Of a stretch of DNA of 64,000 nt, positions 16,789-25,161 are shown one piece after another (position 1 is the stretch's first letter; the number at the start of each line of letters is the position of its first letter). Both the position numbers and the translations under genes were made by a program. The notes under the pieces were generated by a model that saw only the letters and a program-made list of their open reading frames with translations, ran no database searches and was not told where the DNA came from. Origin of the DNA: Denitrobaculum sp965225735 (GTDB lineage Bacteria > Pseudomonadota > Alphaproteobacteria > Kiloniellales > Kiloniellaceae); assembly GCA_965225735.1 (NCBI GenBank), contig CBDDBN010000006.1, positions 1 to 64,000 on the forward strand, given 5' to 3'.

Positions 16789-18049
16789 TTTCCGTCACCC
16801 CGTTCGATTGGACGTACCAGGTCTGGATACTGTTGTTGTGATAGATCGAATTGAAACCACGGGCCGCGCGCAGCTCGTCCTTGGTGGGCTGGACCATGCC
16901 GTTTTCGTCCATGGCGCGTGACTGTAGAAGCAGTTCGGAGCCGTCCCAGTCGAAGTCGTAGTAGAAGCGGTGCAGCGATTTCGACAGACTTGGTCCATCA
17001 ATGCGCGCCGTCTGCCAGTTGCGGCCGCCGTCGAGAGAGACGTCGACGCGTTTGATGGTGCCATGGCCGGACCAGGCGAGACCCGAGATGACGGTGCTCC
17101 CCTTCCCATGGGTGATCGGCTTCTGTGGGCTCGGACTGGTGATCACGGATTTGACGTCCATGGTCCAGGTGAAGCGGCGCGCTTTCCCGTCATCCAGCAA
17201 GTCGGTGTATTTCGAAGTTTCCTCGCGGTGGTGCCAGGGTTGATCGCCGATCTCAAGGCGACGCAGCCACTTCACCCACATATTGCCTTCCCATCCCGGC
17301 ACCACGAGGCGGACCGGATATCCCTGCTCCGGCCGCAAGGCTTCACCGTTCATCTTGAAGGCCACGAGGCAGTCATCCAGCGCCTTTTCCAGCGGGATCG
17401 ACCGCGACATTGCCGCGGCATCCGCGCCTTCCGCCAGAAGCCACTTGCCGCTGGTCTTAACACCCGCCTCTTCCAGCAAATGACGCAGGCGGACGCCGGT
17501 ATAAACCACGTTGTGGACCATGCCATGGGTGAACTGGCAGCCGTTCAGCTGAGACCCGCGCCATTCCATGCCCGAGTTGGCGGCGCATTCCAGAAAATAG
17601 ACATGGTTCTCGCGCGGGAAGCGCATCAGGTCTTCCATCGTGAACACCAGCGGCGTCTGCACCAAGCCATGCACCATCAGACGATGCTGGGTGGGGTCGA
17701 TGACAGCAACACCGCCGTGATGACGTTCGAAACACAAGCCGTTGGGCGTGATGATACCGTCCAACTCATGCAGCGGGGTAAAATTGACCGACGCGGTTGC
17801 GTCCGCTGTCAGCCACGGCACATTGCGGCGCACGACATTGGCTTCGAACTCCGAGGGCGCACCGTAAGGCGCCACGTCCACACCATCGCCCAGATACCGG
17901 TTCCAGTCCTGCACTTCCGTGATCAAAGGATCCGGTTGGCCGGCCCGTGCCGTGCCCGCAGCAAGGGCAAGGCCACTGGCGGCCGCCAAGCCGCCGCCGA
18001 GGAACCCACGGCGCGTCGTCGCACGATCGCTGGGCAGTTTCTTGGACAT
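16772..18049 (-). CDS. soxC: SoxC, molybdenum subunit of sulfur dehydrogenase
   Basis: About 425 residues from ATG at 18049 (AGAGGAAACCT just upstream); a longer frame to 18103 would overlap soxB. The twin-arginine leader TTRRGFLGG is at residues 11-19. Sulfite-oxidase fold: the molybdenum-binding cysteine lies in FLECAANSG (C155), with RHHGG upstream and GYPVRLVVPGWEGNMWVKWL later; the C-terminal dimerisation domain contains SGLAWSGHGTIKRVDVSLDGG. With SoxD it removes six electrons from SoxY-bound sulfane sulfur in the periplasm, allowing full thiosulfate oxidation without sulfur globules. Second downstream of soxB. Confidence 0.92.
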   Translation of the reverse strand: MSKKLPSDRATTRRGFLGGGLAAASGLALAAGTARAGQPDPLITEVQDWNRYLGDGVDVAPYGAPSEFEANVVRRNVPWLTADATASVNFTPLHELDGIITPNGLCFERHHGGVAVIDPTQHRLMVHGLVQTPLVFTMEDLMRFPRENHVYFLECAANSGMEWRGSQLNGCQFTHGMVHNVVYTGVRLRHLLEEAGVKTSGKWLLAEGADAAAMSRSIPLEKALDDCLVAFKMNGEALRPEQGYPVRLVVPGWEGNMWVKWLRRLEIGDQPWHHREETSKYTDLLDDGKARRFTWTMDVKSVITSPSPQKPITHGKGSTVISGLAWSGHGTIKRVDVSLDGGRNWQTARIDGPSLSKSLHRFYYDFDWDGSELLLQSRAMDENGMVQPTKDELRAARGFNSIYHNNSIQTWYVQSNGVTENVEVS

Positions 18050-18074
18050 AGGTTTCCTCTCCATTCTCGCGCGT

Positions 18075-19763
18075 TCAGATCCCGACAATCCGCACGGCGT
18101 CATTGGGCGTTATCGAGACGTTGCCTTGCTGTTCGATGTACCGGCTGACCAGGTCGTAAACGGGCGGGCCTTCGGTCCCCTCGTTCACGCTGGCCCAGCC
18201 ACTGACCATGTATTCCTTGCCAGGATCGATAGGGGCTCCGCTGGCCAGGTGTGTCATGTCGGAAATCCGGGATCCGATCTCGGCTGTCGGATTGATCCGG
18301 TATCCCATACCCCCGACCCTCACCATGTCGCCGCCCTGCTGGTAGTAGGGATCGGGGTTGAAGAGGTTGTCCGCGACATCTTCCAGGATCTCTTTCAGCA
18401 TCGTCCCGGTCATGGCCGTGCGATAGGCATTTGGGTAGGTGATTGCCGTCATGTTGTAGACATCGTCGACGGTGATTTCCTGCCCCGGCAGCAGGGTCGC
18501 CCCCCAACGGAACCCGGGGGAAAACGCGATCTCCGCATCGCGTTCCGCCATCAGGGCCTGGCAGATAAGATCATCGAAGGTGCCGTTGAAATTGCCACGG
18601 CGGTAGAGAAGCTGGTCCGTTGTCCCCAGCACGCGGGACAGCTCGCCCTGATGCGGCGCCCGTATCTCTTCGATCAGCGCCGCCATCTCAGGATCGGGGT
18701 CGATCACGTCCGACAGAACGGGGATCAGCTTGTATCGGAAGTCGCGTATCTCACCGTCCCGAACGTCAAGGTCCAGACGGGACAGAAACTTACCGTGACT
18801 GCCTGACGCGATGAGGAGCGTCTTGCCAACCGTGATCGCTTCAGGAATCGCGTCGTGAGTATGACCGGTGAGGATGACATCGATGCCCTCCACGCGGGAC
18901 GCCAGCTTGCGGTCCACATCGAAGCCGTTATGGGACAACAGAACCACGAGATCGGCGCCCTCTGCGCGGGCTTCTTCGACGCTCTCGCGCACAGCGTCTT
19001 CCCGGATGCCGAAACTCCATGTCGGGATCATGTATCGTGGGTTGGCGATGGGTGTATAGGGGAATGCCTGTCCGATTACCGCGATCTTGGCGCCGCCCCG
19101 CTCGAAGTAGGAGATCGCATCGAAGACCGGTTCTTCCCAGTCCGTATCGCGGACATTCCCGGCGAGAAAAGCAAAATCAAGTTCACCCACCAGTTCTTCC
19201 ACCCGCTCGGTGCCATAGGTGAATTCCCAATGGGCGGTCATGGCATCCGTCTTCAGCAGGTTCATGGCCTTGACCATGTCCATGCCGCCGGTCTTCAGGG
19301 ATGTGTAGCTGCCCTGCCAGGTATCGCCGCCATCGAGGAAAAGTGTGTTGTCCGCCCGCTCGGCACGAATGGCCTTGACCAGTGTTGCCAGACGATCGAG
19401 CCCACCAACCCGGCCGTAGGTCGCGGCGAGGGCGCGAAAATCCTCACTCGACAAGGCATAGGCGTTATAGCTGTCCGCATCGAGATTGAACCGCGATAGG
19501 AAGGCCTGTCCCGTGATGTGCGGCGGCAGGCCCGACACTTCGCCGACCCCGAGATTGACGGAGGGTTCACGAAAATAGATCGGAACCAGTTGCGCGTGGA
19601 TATCGGTCACATGCAGGAGGGTGACATTGCCCAAGGGCTCAAACGACAAGAGGTCGGCTTGACGCACAGCTTGCTTGGCGGCCGCCTGCCAAGGCGTCAT
19701 TCCGCTTCCAAAGGCCGCCAGAGTGGCGGCGCTTACCTGCATGAATTCGCGTCTTGAAAGCAT
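18075..19763 (-). CDS. soxB: SoxB, dimanganese sulfate thiohydrolase
   Basis: About 562 residues from ATG at 19763 (MLSRREFMQVSAAT), a Tat-type leader with SRREFM. Metallophosphoesterase core of the 5'-nucleotidase superfamily: TDIHAQ at residues 53-58, FLDGGDTWQGS at 142-152, a GNVRD segment, SHNGFDVD and TGHTHD. These bind two Mn ions. The C-terminal 5'-nucleotidase-type domain carries FNGTFDDLICQALM and SPGFRWG. It hydrolyses the sulfonate from cysteine-S-thiosulfonate on SoxY, releasing sulfate. It follows soxZ after a 139-base gap where soxA would lie in Paracoccus order, but none is present. Confidence 0.93.
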   Translation of the reverse strand: MLSRREFMQVSAATLAAFGSGMTPWQAAAKQAVRQADLLSFEPLGNVTLLHVTDIHAQLVPIYFREPSVNLGVGEVSGLPPHITGQAFLSRFNLDADSYNAYALSSEDFRALAATYGRVGGLDRLATLVKAIRAERADNTLFLDGGDTWQGSYTSLKTGGMDMVKAMNLLKTDAMTAHWEFTYGTERVEELVGELDFAFLAGNVRDTDWEEPVFDAISYFERGGAKIAVIGQAFPYTPIANPRYMIPTWSFGIREDAVRESVEEARAEGADLVVLLSHNGFDVDRKLASRVEGIDVILTGHTHDAIPEAITVGKTLLIASGSHGKFLSRLDLDVRDGEIRDFRYKLIPVLSDVIDPDPEMAALIEEIRAPHQGELSRVLGTTDQLLYRRGNFNGTFDDLICQALMAERDAEIAFSPGFRWGATLLPGQEITVDDVYNMTAITYPNAYRTAMTGTMLKEILEDVADNLFNPDPYYQQGGDMVRVGGMGYRINPTAEIGSRISDMTHLASGAPIDPGKEYMVSGWASVNEGTEGPPVYDLVSRYIEQQGNVSITPNDAVRIVGI

Positions 19764-19902
19764 AGTGTTCCCGTTTGCGGAAACCACCGGCATCCGCACT
19801 TTAAGCCCTTTCTACTTTTGGAAATCAGGCACTCAGCACTCAGGCTGAACGTCTATATGCTCACCTTCATAGGCTCTGACTCCTCCCCAGTTTGCTGATC
19901 GA

Positions 19903-20223
19903 TTAAGACACCGCGATCTTCCTTTTTGTCGCGTATGTCTGACCGGCATCGTCGACCCATTCGAACTCGAAGACGCCGGACTCTTCGACTTTGGCTGAAA
20001 ATTGGAAATATGGATTTGCCGAAATGGACGGCTCCAGGTCACAGGAGAACACAGGCTGGCCGTTAAAGGTGCAAGTGAACTTGTTGATGATCATGCGTGG
20101 AATTGTGTTGCCCTGATCATCCTTGCGCTGACCTGATTCCATCACGTGGTTCACCAGTGTCTTGATTTCGACAACGTCGCCGGCGGCGGCCTTTTTCGGA
20201 ACGCGTACGCGGGGTTTCGACAT
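19903..20223 (-). CDS. soxZ: SoxZ, partner subunit of the sulfur carrier SoxYZ
   Basis: 106 residues, exact family length, no leader of its own; it is exported bound to SoxY. Immunoglobulin-like fold with PRVRVPKKAAAGDVVEIKTLVNHVMESGQRKD near the N terminus and ISANPYFQFSAKV and FEFEWVDDAG further on. SoxYZ carries the growing sulfur intermediate between Sox enzymes. It lies 29 bases downstream of soxY. Confidence 0.93.
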   Translation of the reverse strand: MSKPRVRVPKKAAAGDVVEIKTLVNHVMESGQRKDDQGNTIPRMIINKFTCTFNGQPVFSCDLEPSISANPYFQFSAKVEESGVFEFEWVDDAGQTYATKRKIAVS

Positions 20224-20252
20224 GGTCTCGTTCTCCTTCTCTACGCGCCGGC

Positions 20253-20705
20253 TTATCCGCCGCAGCCGCCGATCGTGACCTTCACAACCGTTTCCGCTTT
20301 GCGGAACGTCCCGTCACTCATCTTCGCCAGGACCGTGACATTCTGGGTTTGCGCCAGCCGCATACGGGTGGAGGCTTCCATCCGTCCGCTGAGAGGCGTG
20401 AAGTGAAAGGTCGCCGCCTGGGGCAAAGGGTTGCCGTCGGCAAAAATCCCTACGCTCTCGGCGTAGAGGCCGTTACCCGGCTCTCCGTCAACCGTCACCG
20501 TCAAAGGGACGACGTTTCCGTTTTCCGCTATTTCCGGCATATCAAGCGAGATGCCGCCATCCGCCGCTTGTGCGCCGCCGAGAAACTTCGCCATCTCTTC
20601 GGCGACAGCCGCCGTGGCTTGCGGCGCGAAGGGCAGAGAGGAAATCGCAGCCGCCGCGGCACCTGTTGCGAGTATCAGGAACTCACGTTTCGTTGTTCGC
20701 ATCAC
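20253..20705 (-). CDS. soxY: SoxY, sulfur covalently binding carrier protein
   Basis: 150 residues. Leader TTKREFLILATGAAAAAISSLPFAPQATA resembles a Tat signal with K-R in place of R-R; Paracoccus SoxYZ is likewise Tat-exported. The C terminus ends KVTIGGCGG, the swinging arm whose cysteine (C148) carries the thiosulfonate and persulfide intermediates. It opens the soxYZBCDEF operon, read away from soxS across a 463-base control region. Confidence 0.93.
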   Translation of the reverse strand: MMRTTKREFLILATGAAAAAISSLPFAPQATAAVAEEMAKFLGGAQAADGGISLDMPEIAENGNVVPLTVTVDGEPGNGLYAESVGIFADGNPLPQAATFHFTPLSGRMEASTRMRLAQTQNVTVLAKMSDGTFRKAETVVKVTIGGCGG

Positions 20706-21168
20706 GGATGTCCTTTGCGTTTGTCACCGCTTGCCTGCGGAAGCACTCGGCTTCCGGCGATCCTGTCCGACGCTTAAAAGCGCGGACCGTACTTGGGCGA
20801 ATTGAGCACCATACAAGACTGGCGACACACCCATTTCGAATGACCCGTTTCCTCCACCGCGCCGCCCTTATTGTCCGGGCAGGCGAGAAACTTTTGTTCT
20901 TAGGTCAGCCATGCGCCGCCTGAGCGACATGCATTCGTGTTCTGACCTGTTTGTTGACCTCATGGTAAACTGAACAAGACACATTATTCAATAGACATAT
21001 ATATATTTTTCTATTTGTTGTGATGCTTGTGCGCCTTGGAGAACGCCTCGCCATCGCCTCCACTATCGCACAACTATTTGTTTCTAATTGCCTTTCCGAA
21101 ACCGACTTGCCTGTTACCCGGCAAAAAACAATTTAACATATCGCTATAACTCTATATATAATGCACGC
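20706..21168. promoter_or_regulatory. Divergent soxY/soxS control region
   Basis: 463 bases between oppositely read sox genes, with no supported coding sequence. Base composition drops sharply to AT between about 20970 and 21165. An inverted repeat AATAGA (20990-20995) and TCTATT (21010-21015) flanks a TATATATA core, and further AT-rich stretches precede soxS. ArsR-type SoxR represses sox genes by binding such AT-rich dyads in Paracoccus, so this is the likely SoxR operator region; exact sites are not certain. Confidence 0.5.
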
Positions 21169-21561
21169 ATGAAACCGATCTACGCACGACTCTTTTTGGC
21201 TTTCGCGCTGTTCTGGATTGCTGTGACGCCCAGCGCAGAAGCGAGCGGAAAAAAGGCCGAGCTGATCATGTTCGAACATGACGGCTGCCCCTGGTGCATC
21301 GCCTGGCACCGGGACGTCGGTCGCGTATATGCGAAAACCTGGGAAGGAAAAGCAGCGCCTTTGCGGCGGGTCGATATCCTCCAACCTCTGCCCGATGATC
21401 TCGACAACCTCGTGGTAGAGCGGGCATCACCGATCTTTGTTGTCATGGTCAACGGCGAAGAAAGAGGAAGAATCCGCGGATATCCCGGCGATGATTTCTT
21501 TTGGGGCCTGCTCGGTAAAATACTGAACGACGCAGGCATAAGCGCGCCCTCAAGCAACTAA
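21169..21561 (+). CDS. soxS: SoxS, periplasmic thioredoxin-like reductant for SoxY
   Basis: 130 residues from ATG at 21169 (MKPIYARLFLAFALFWIAVTPSAEA), a Sec signal peptide. The thioredoxin-like domain contains CPWC at residues 40-43 and a cis-Pro (ASPIFVVMVNGE). In Paracoccus, SoxS reduces and reactivates a mis-oxidised SoxY cysteine. There is no convincing ribosome site; the TATA-rich sequence right before the ATG suggests a leaderless or very short-leader transcript. soxR follows after 26 bases. Confidence 0.85.
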   Translation: MKPIYARLFLAFALFWIAVTPSAEASGKKAELIMFEHDGCPWCIAWHRDVGRVYAKTWEGKAAPLRRVDILQPLPDDLDNLVVERASPIFVVMVNGEERGRIRGYPGDDFFWGLLGKILNDAGISAPSSN

Positions 21562-21587
21562 CCCCTGTCAAAGGTAAGATCCCTAAA

Positions 21588-21941
21588 ATGTCACTCCCCT
21601 GTGAAGCCGAGATCCTCGAATTTCCGGACGAGATGATGGCGAAGGCCCGCCTCGCAGCGGATACCATGAAAGCACTTGGGCACGAACATCGTTTGCTGAT
21701 CATGTGCCTCTTGGCCGATGGCGAGAAAGCGGTCACAGAACTGGAAGAGCTTCTCTCCCTCAAGCAACCCGCCGTCTCGCAATTGCTGACCAGGTTGCGG
21801 GCGGACCGCCTCGTTCAGACCCGGCGGGATGGCAAGGCAATCTATTATTCGATCGCGGATCCGGCGGTCCTGGTGATCATACAGACTTTGTATAGCCTCT
21901 ATTGCGCGCCCGCCGGTGGCTGTGTTCCCGAGAAACGCTGA
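21588..21941 (+). CDS. soxR: SoxR, ArsR-family thiosulfate-responsive repressor
   Basis: 117 residues, winged-helix ArsR fold: MKALGHEHRLLIMCLLADGEKAVTELEELL, then the recognition helix KQPAVSQLLTRLRADRLV and the wing RRDGKAIYYSI. Cysteines at the N terminus (LPCEAE), in helix 2 (IMCLL) and at the C terminus (LYCAPAGGC) could sense sulfur intermediates through persulfide/trisulfide formation, as known for SoxR-type and BigR-type repressors. It represses the sox genes until thiosulfate or sulfane sulfur is present. Read with soxS and the YeeE-like transporter. Confidence 0.85.
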   Translation: MSLPCEAEILEFPDEMMAKARLAADTMKALGHEHRLLIMCLLADGEKAVTELEELLSLKQPAVSQLLTRLRADRLVQTRRDGKAIYYSIADPAVLVIIQTLYSLYCAPAGGCVPEKR

Positions 21942-21947
21942 CCGTCA

Positions 21948-23033
21948 ATGGATGCCTTGCCCCTTCCGACACTGATGGCACTTCTGGGAGGCGGTGTCGG
22001 ACTTACGCTTGGATTCGTGGCACGCAGCACCCGCTTCTGCACCCTCAGTGCGATCGAGACCGCGGCCTATGGCGGCAACTTCATCCAGCTGCGGATGTGG
22101 GTGTTTGCGATTGCGATTGCGGCTTCCTGCGTTCTGGCGATGCGTTCCTTTGGCTGGATCGATCTCAGCGAGTCCGTACATATGCAGTCCCGTATCGCCA
22201 TCCTGGGACCGATCCTGGGTGGCTTGATGTTCGGACTGGGAATGGCGGCGGTCGGCACCTGCAGCTTCGGCGCCATCCTACGTGGTGCTGGCGGCGATTT
22301 GCGCGGTCTTGTCGTGGCGATAATTGTGGGGCTGACTGGCTATGTGACGATCCGGGGGCTTCTGGCGCCCGTCCGCATGACGCTGGTCGAACCCGCGTCA
22401 ATTCCACTCGCCGGCGGAACGTCATCCAGCATTGGGGATCTGACATCCCTTGTCACAGGCGATCACAGCGGATCCCTGTCGCTGATGGTTTCCGTCCTTG
22501 CCATCGCTGCCATGTTCGTTTGGTGCCTGAAGGACCGGGATTATCGCATTCACCAAAAGGCGCTGCTCGGGGCTTTGGCGGTTGGTCTTTCGGTCGCGGC
22601 AGGTTGGTTTGTCACAGGTTTCATAGGAAGCGATGATTTCGATCCGCAGCCTGTCGGTTCGGCGACCTTCGTTGCGGCCAGCAGCGAGACGATCATGTAT
22701 CTGATGACCTTTACCGGCGACACTATGGACTTCAATGTCGGTCTTTTCCTCGGCGTCTTTGGAGGTGGCTTCCTGGCCGCGTGGCGCAAGCGGGAACTGC
22801 GTCTGGAAGGTTTCGACGATACGCGCGAGATGCGCCGCCATCTCCTGGGCGCCTGTCTTATGGGGGTCGGCGGTGTCCTGGCGATGGGCTGTTCCATCGG
22901 ACAGGGTTTGACAGGGGTATCAACCTTGGCCCTCCCCTCATTCCTCGCTCTCTTCTCGATCTGGGGCGGTGCCCTGTTGGGCCTCCACATCCTCTTTAAC
23001 GGATTGGGCAGTCTTCTTCCGATACGCCATTGA
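21948..23033 (+). CDS. soxT: YeeE/YedE-family membrane transporter, SoxT-like
   Basis: 361 residues, about nine to ten hydrophobic segments. Conserved pore cysteines match the YeeE/TsuA thiosulfate uptake family: GFVARSTRFCTLSA in helix 1, GTCSFGAILRGAGGDLRG, and the C-terminal GVLAMGCSIGQGLTGVSTLA. YeeE/TsuA passes thiosulfate by hydrogen bonding with these cysteines. Linked to soxSR with a 6-base gap, it most probably moves thiosulfate or another sulfur compound across the inner membrane, perhaps so the cytosolic SoxR can sense it; a transporter called SoxT lies in this place in several thiosulfate oxidisers. Confidence 0.8.
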   Translation: MDALPLPTLMALLGGGVGLTLGFVARSTRFCTLSAIETAAYGGNFIQLRMWVFAIAIAASCVLAMRSFGWIDLSESVHMQSRIAILGPILGGLMFGLGMAAVGTCSFGAILRGAGGDLRGLVVAIIVGLTGYVTIRGLLAPVRMTLVEPASIPLAGGTSSSIGDLTSLVTGDHSGSLSLMVSVLAIAAMFVWCLKDRDYRIHQKALLGALAVGLSVAAGWFVTGFIGSDDFDPQPVGSATFVAASSETIMYLMTFTGDTMDFNVGLFLGVFGGGFLAAWRKRELRLEGFDDTREMRRHLLGACLMGVGGVLAMGCSIGQGLTGVSTLALPSFLALFSIWGGALLGLHILFNGLGSLLPIRH

Positions 23034-23065
23034 TGCGGAACGAGGATGGTCTTTCATCCTCCGCA
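23034..23065 (+). terminator. Bulged hairpin after the soxSRT operon
   Basis: TGCGG pairs with CCGCA and AGGATG with CATCCT around a GTCTTT loop; a 4-base bulge (AACG) sits on one side. It starts immediately after the transporter stop. No T tract follows, so termination strength is uncertain. Confidence 0.35.
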
Positions 23066-23345
23066 ACTGACAGCCAGCCAGTATCGCTTTTGGGCGTTGC
23101 CTAGTCCGTTATGAGCTCAAAACGGCTGTTTACGGCAACCGATCTGAATGAAGATTGTGCCGACCAAGCTGCCCTTTGGCGCAGCTACGAATATCGAAAA
23201 CCCAAGTTGTTGGTCAGCTAGGATGTGACTTGCGACCCATGCGGTTCCAGTTGTCAAAAAGTCAACGATCGACCCGCAAAAACAGCCCGAAATCTCTGTG
23301 AAGAACACCCCTGTGAAGCAAGCTCGACGCGCCTTGGTTTGACGA

Positions 23346-23383
23346 TACCTGTTCTATCTTGTACCATACAGGTAAGTACAGGT
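23346..23383 (+). promoter_or_regulatory. Candidate GntR/UTRA operator repeats
   Basis: TACCTGT (23346-23352) is the complement of ACAGGTA (23368-23374), and ACAGGT recurs 10 bases later at 23378-23383. CTTGTAC (23358-23364) also faces GTACAGG (23376-23382). HutC-subfamily regulators bind GT-N-TA-N-AC-type dyads, and this sits about 20 bases upstream of the regulator gene, so autoregulation of the whole operon is likely. Confidence 0.5.
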
Positions 23384-23401
23384 TTAAATTTGAGGCGGCA
23401 A

Positions 23402-24118
23402 ATGGCCAGGAAGTTGGAAATCGGAGCTTCGAAATCTGATCAGATCGCGAACATGCTTGAGGGGGAGATCAAGGCCGGGGCTGTTCCTCAAGGTGCGCGG
23501 CTCGACAGTGAAAACGAGCTGGTACGCAGGTTCTCGGTGAGCCGCAATACGGTTCGGCGAAGCCTGGAAACCTTGTCTCGCCGCGGACTGATTACCAAAA
23601 AAACCGGCATCGGATCGTTCGTTACCTACGCCGGAAATACCATAAACAACGACGCCGGCTGGACCTTAGCCCTGTCCGGCGTATCCGATAACATCGGCAC
23701 GCGTGTCCTTGGCATCTCGCGTGGAGCTTGCGGCGACACCGGCGGCACCATGCCCGCGGATACGGAGTGCCTCTGCGTGGACCGCCTGCGGTTTCGCACG
23801 GGTACGGGCCGGGGGCTGTCGCTTGAGCGCAGCAGACTGCCCTGGAGGCCCGAATTCGCGGGTATTCCGGAGAATGGCCTGGTCGACGGGTCGCTGAGCA
23901 AGACCCTGTCCGACTTGTCGATCCATACGGCATCGGGCGAGGAATGGGCGCATGTTCACCCCAGCCTCTCCCGTGAAGACGCTCAGATCATGGGGCGTGA
24001 AGAAGGCGAAGCGATGCTGCGCCTCCGGCGGCTAACCCGTTCGGCGGACGGAAGTATCATCGAATTTGTCGAGTCTCTTCTGGCGCCGAAACACTTCGGC
24101 CTGCACATGGAATTTTGA
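23402..24118 (+). CDS. GntR-family regulator, HutC/UTRA subfamily
   Basis: 238 residues from ATG at 23402 (MARKLEIGASKSDQIANML). N-terminal winged helix-turn-helix: LDSENELVRRFSVSRNTVRRSLETLSRRGLITKKTGIGSFV, standard GntR. The C-terminal UTRA-like ligand domain ends HPSLSREDAQIMGREEGEAMLRLRRLTRSADGSIIEFVESLLAPKHF. UTRA regulators sense small metabolites, often sugars, sugar phosphates or amino acid derivatives. It heads the operon and its stop overlaps the start of the ADP-ribosylglycohydrolase gene, so the ligand is probably a substrate or intermediate of the downstream pathway. Confidence 0.85.
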   Translation: MARKLEIGASKSDQIANMLEGEIKAGAVPQGARLDSENELVRRFSVSRNTVRRSLETLSRRGLITKKTGIGSFVTYAGNTINNDAGWTLALSGVSDNIGTRVLGISRGACGDTGGTMPADTECLCVDRLRFRTGTGRGLSLERSRLPWRPEFAGIPENGLVDGSLSKTLSDLSIHTASGEEWAHVHPSLSREDAQIMGREEGEAMLRLRRLTRSADGSIIEFVESLLAPKHFGLHMEF

Positions 24119-25161
24119 ACTTGAGCGAATTCACCCCTGAGCAGCGAATAGATCGGGCCAGCGGCGCCTTGCTGGGTCTGGCCCTAGGCGACGCTATGGG
24201 GATGCCCTCTCAAACGCTCACGCGAGAAGAAATCCGGACTCATTACCATGTCATCTCCGACCTGGTTCCTCCATTCGAGGGGCACCCTGTGTCGCATGGT
24301 CTCTCGGCTGGGCAGATAACCGATGACACCGAACAGTCGCTACGCCTGGCGGCCCGCCTCGTCGCCTCGCCGGATCGTTTCGATCACCACGCCTGGGCCG
24401 AGGATCTTCTGGCCTGGGAAGCGGATGTGCAAGAGCGCGGACTGCACGACCTGCTGGGCCCCTCTTCCAAGGAAGCCCTCACATCTTTAACCGCCGGTGT
24501 CCCGGCCGATGAATCCGGCAAGAACGGCACAACAAACGGCGCCGCGATGCGGATTGCGCCTGTTGGCCTGTCGGTCCCGCCGGCCCCCATTGCGAAGCTT
24601 GTCGATAAGGTCGAGGAGACCTGCCGCGTGACGCACAACACCGGCGAGGCCATTGCGGCAGCAGCCGCGGTTGCCTGCGTGATCAGCTGCGGAGTGTCGG
24701 GCGCTTCCTTCGAAGAAGCCGTGTTGCACGCCATCCTGGCCGCGGAAGAAGGTGCGACCCGCGGCTTCGCCAAGGGCGAAACAGATATTGCGTCGAAGAT
24801 TCAAGCAGCGCTTAACGCCGCGGATCAATCGCCCGGTCTGGCGGATTTCGCGGACCGGACCGGCAATTCCGTGGCATCCCATCACTCGGTTCCCGCAGCC
24901 TTCGGCCTTGTCCGGATCGCGCGAGGCGACCCTTGGCGCACAGCCTGCCTGGCCGCCAACATCGGAGACGATACCGACACGATCGGCGCAATCGCGACTG
25001 CCATGGCGGGGGCCTGCGCCGGTGCGAAACAGCTTCCTTCCGACAAGGTAGCCCTGGTGATAGAGGCGAACGGCCTGGATATCGCGCCGCTGGTTTTATC
25101 ACTGCTGAAGCTACGCGACGAGGCCGTTGCGCGCTCCGGCGCGATTGAGAGGGCCGAATGA
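24115..25161 (+). CDS. ADP-ribosylglycohydrolase (DraG/ARH family)
   Basis: About 348 residues, starting at a TTG at 24115 (or 24121) that overlaps the regulator stop; no ATG is available near the family start. The ARH all-helical fold and dimetal site are visible: RASGALLGLALGDAMGMP, QITDDTEQSLRLA with the Thr-Asp-Asp-Thr ligands, TNGAAMRIAPVG, THNTGEAIAAAAAVA and the C-terminal GDDTDTIGAIATAMAGA with paired Asp ligands. Relatives cleave ADP-ribosyl-arginine, ADP-ribosylated DNA or other N-glycosidic ribosides. Next to a PfkB sugar kinase and importer, a nutrient role releasing a ribosyl sugar is more likely than reversal of protein modification. Confidence 0.85.
   Translation: MNLSEFTPEQRIDRASGALLGLALGDAMGMPSQTLTREEIRTHYHVISDLVPPFEGHPVSHGLSAGQITDDTEQSLRLAARLVASPDRFDHHAWAEDLLAWEADVQERGLHDLLGPSSKEALTSLTAGVPADESGKNGTTNGAAMRIAPVGLSVPPAPIAKLVDKVEETCRVTHNTGEAIAAAAAVACVISCGVSGASFEEAVLHAILAAEEGATRGFAKGETDIASKIQAALNAADQSPGLADFADRTGNSVASHHSVPAAFGLVRIARGDPWRTACLAANIGDDTDTIGAIATAMAGACAGAKQLPSDKVALVIEANGLDIAPLVLSLLKLRDEAVARSGAIERAE

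Larger units (their letters stand above)
23034..23401. other. Intergenic region between soxT and the GntR gene
   Basis: About 370 bases: the bulged hairpin at its left, then sequence with no supported gene (a 36-codon frame from 23111 has no recognisable homology), and at the right the repeated ACAGGT elements that look like the GntR operator. Confidence 0.4.

Noticed and set aside
19800..19902. Possible soxA remnant between soxZ and soxB
   Set aside because: No haem-binding motif or SoxA-like residues in any frame.
23111..23221. 36-codon frame starting ATGAGCTCAAAACGG
   Set aside because: No ribosome site, no homology and no conserved context.
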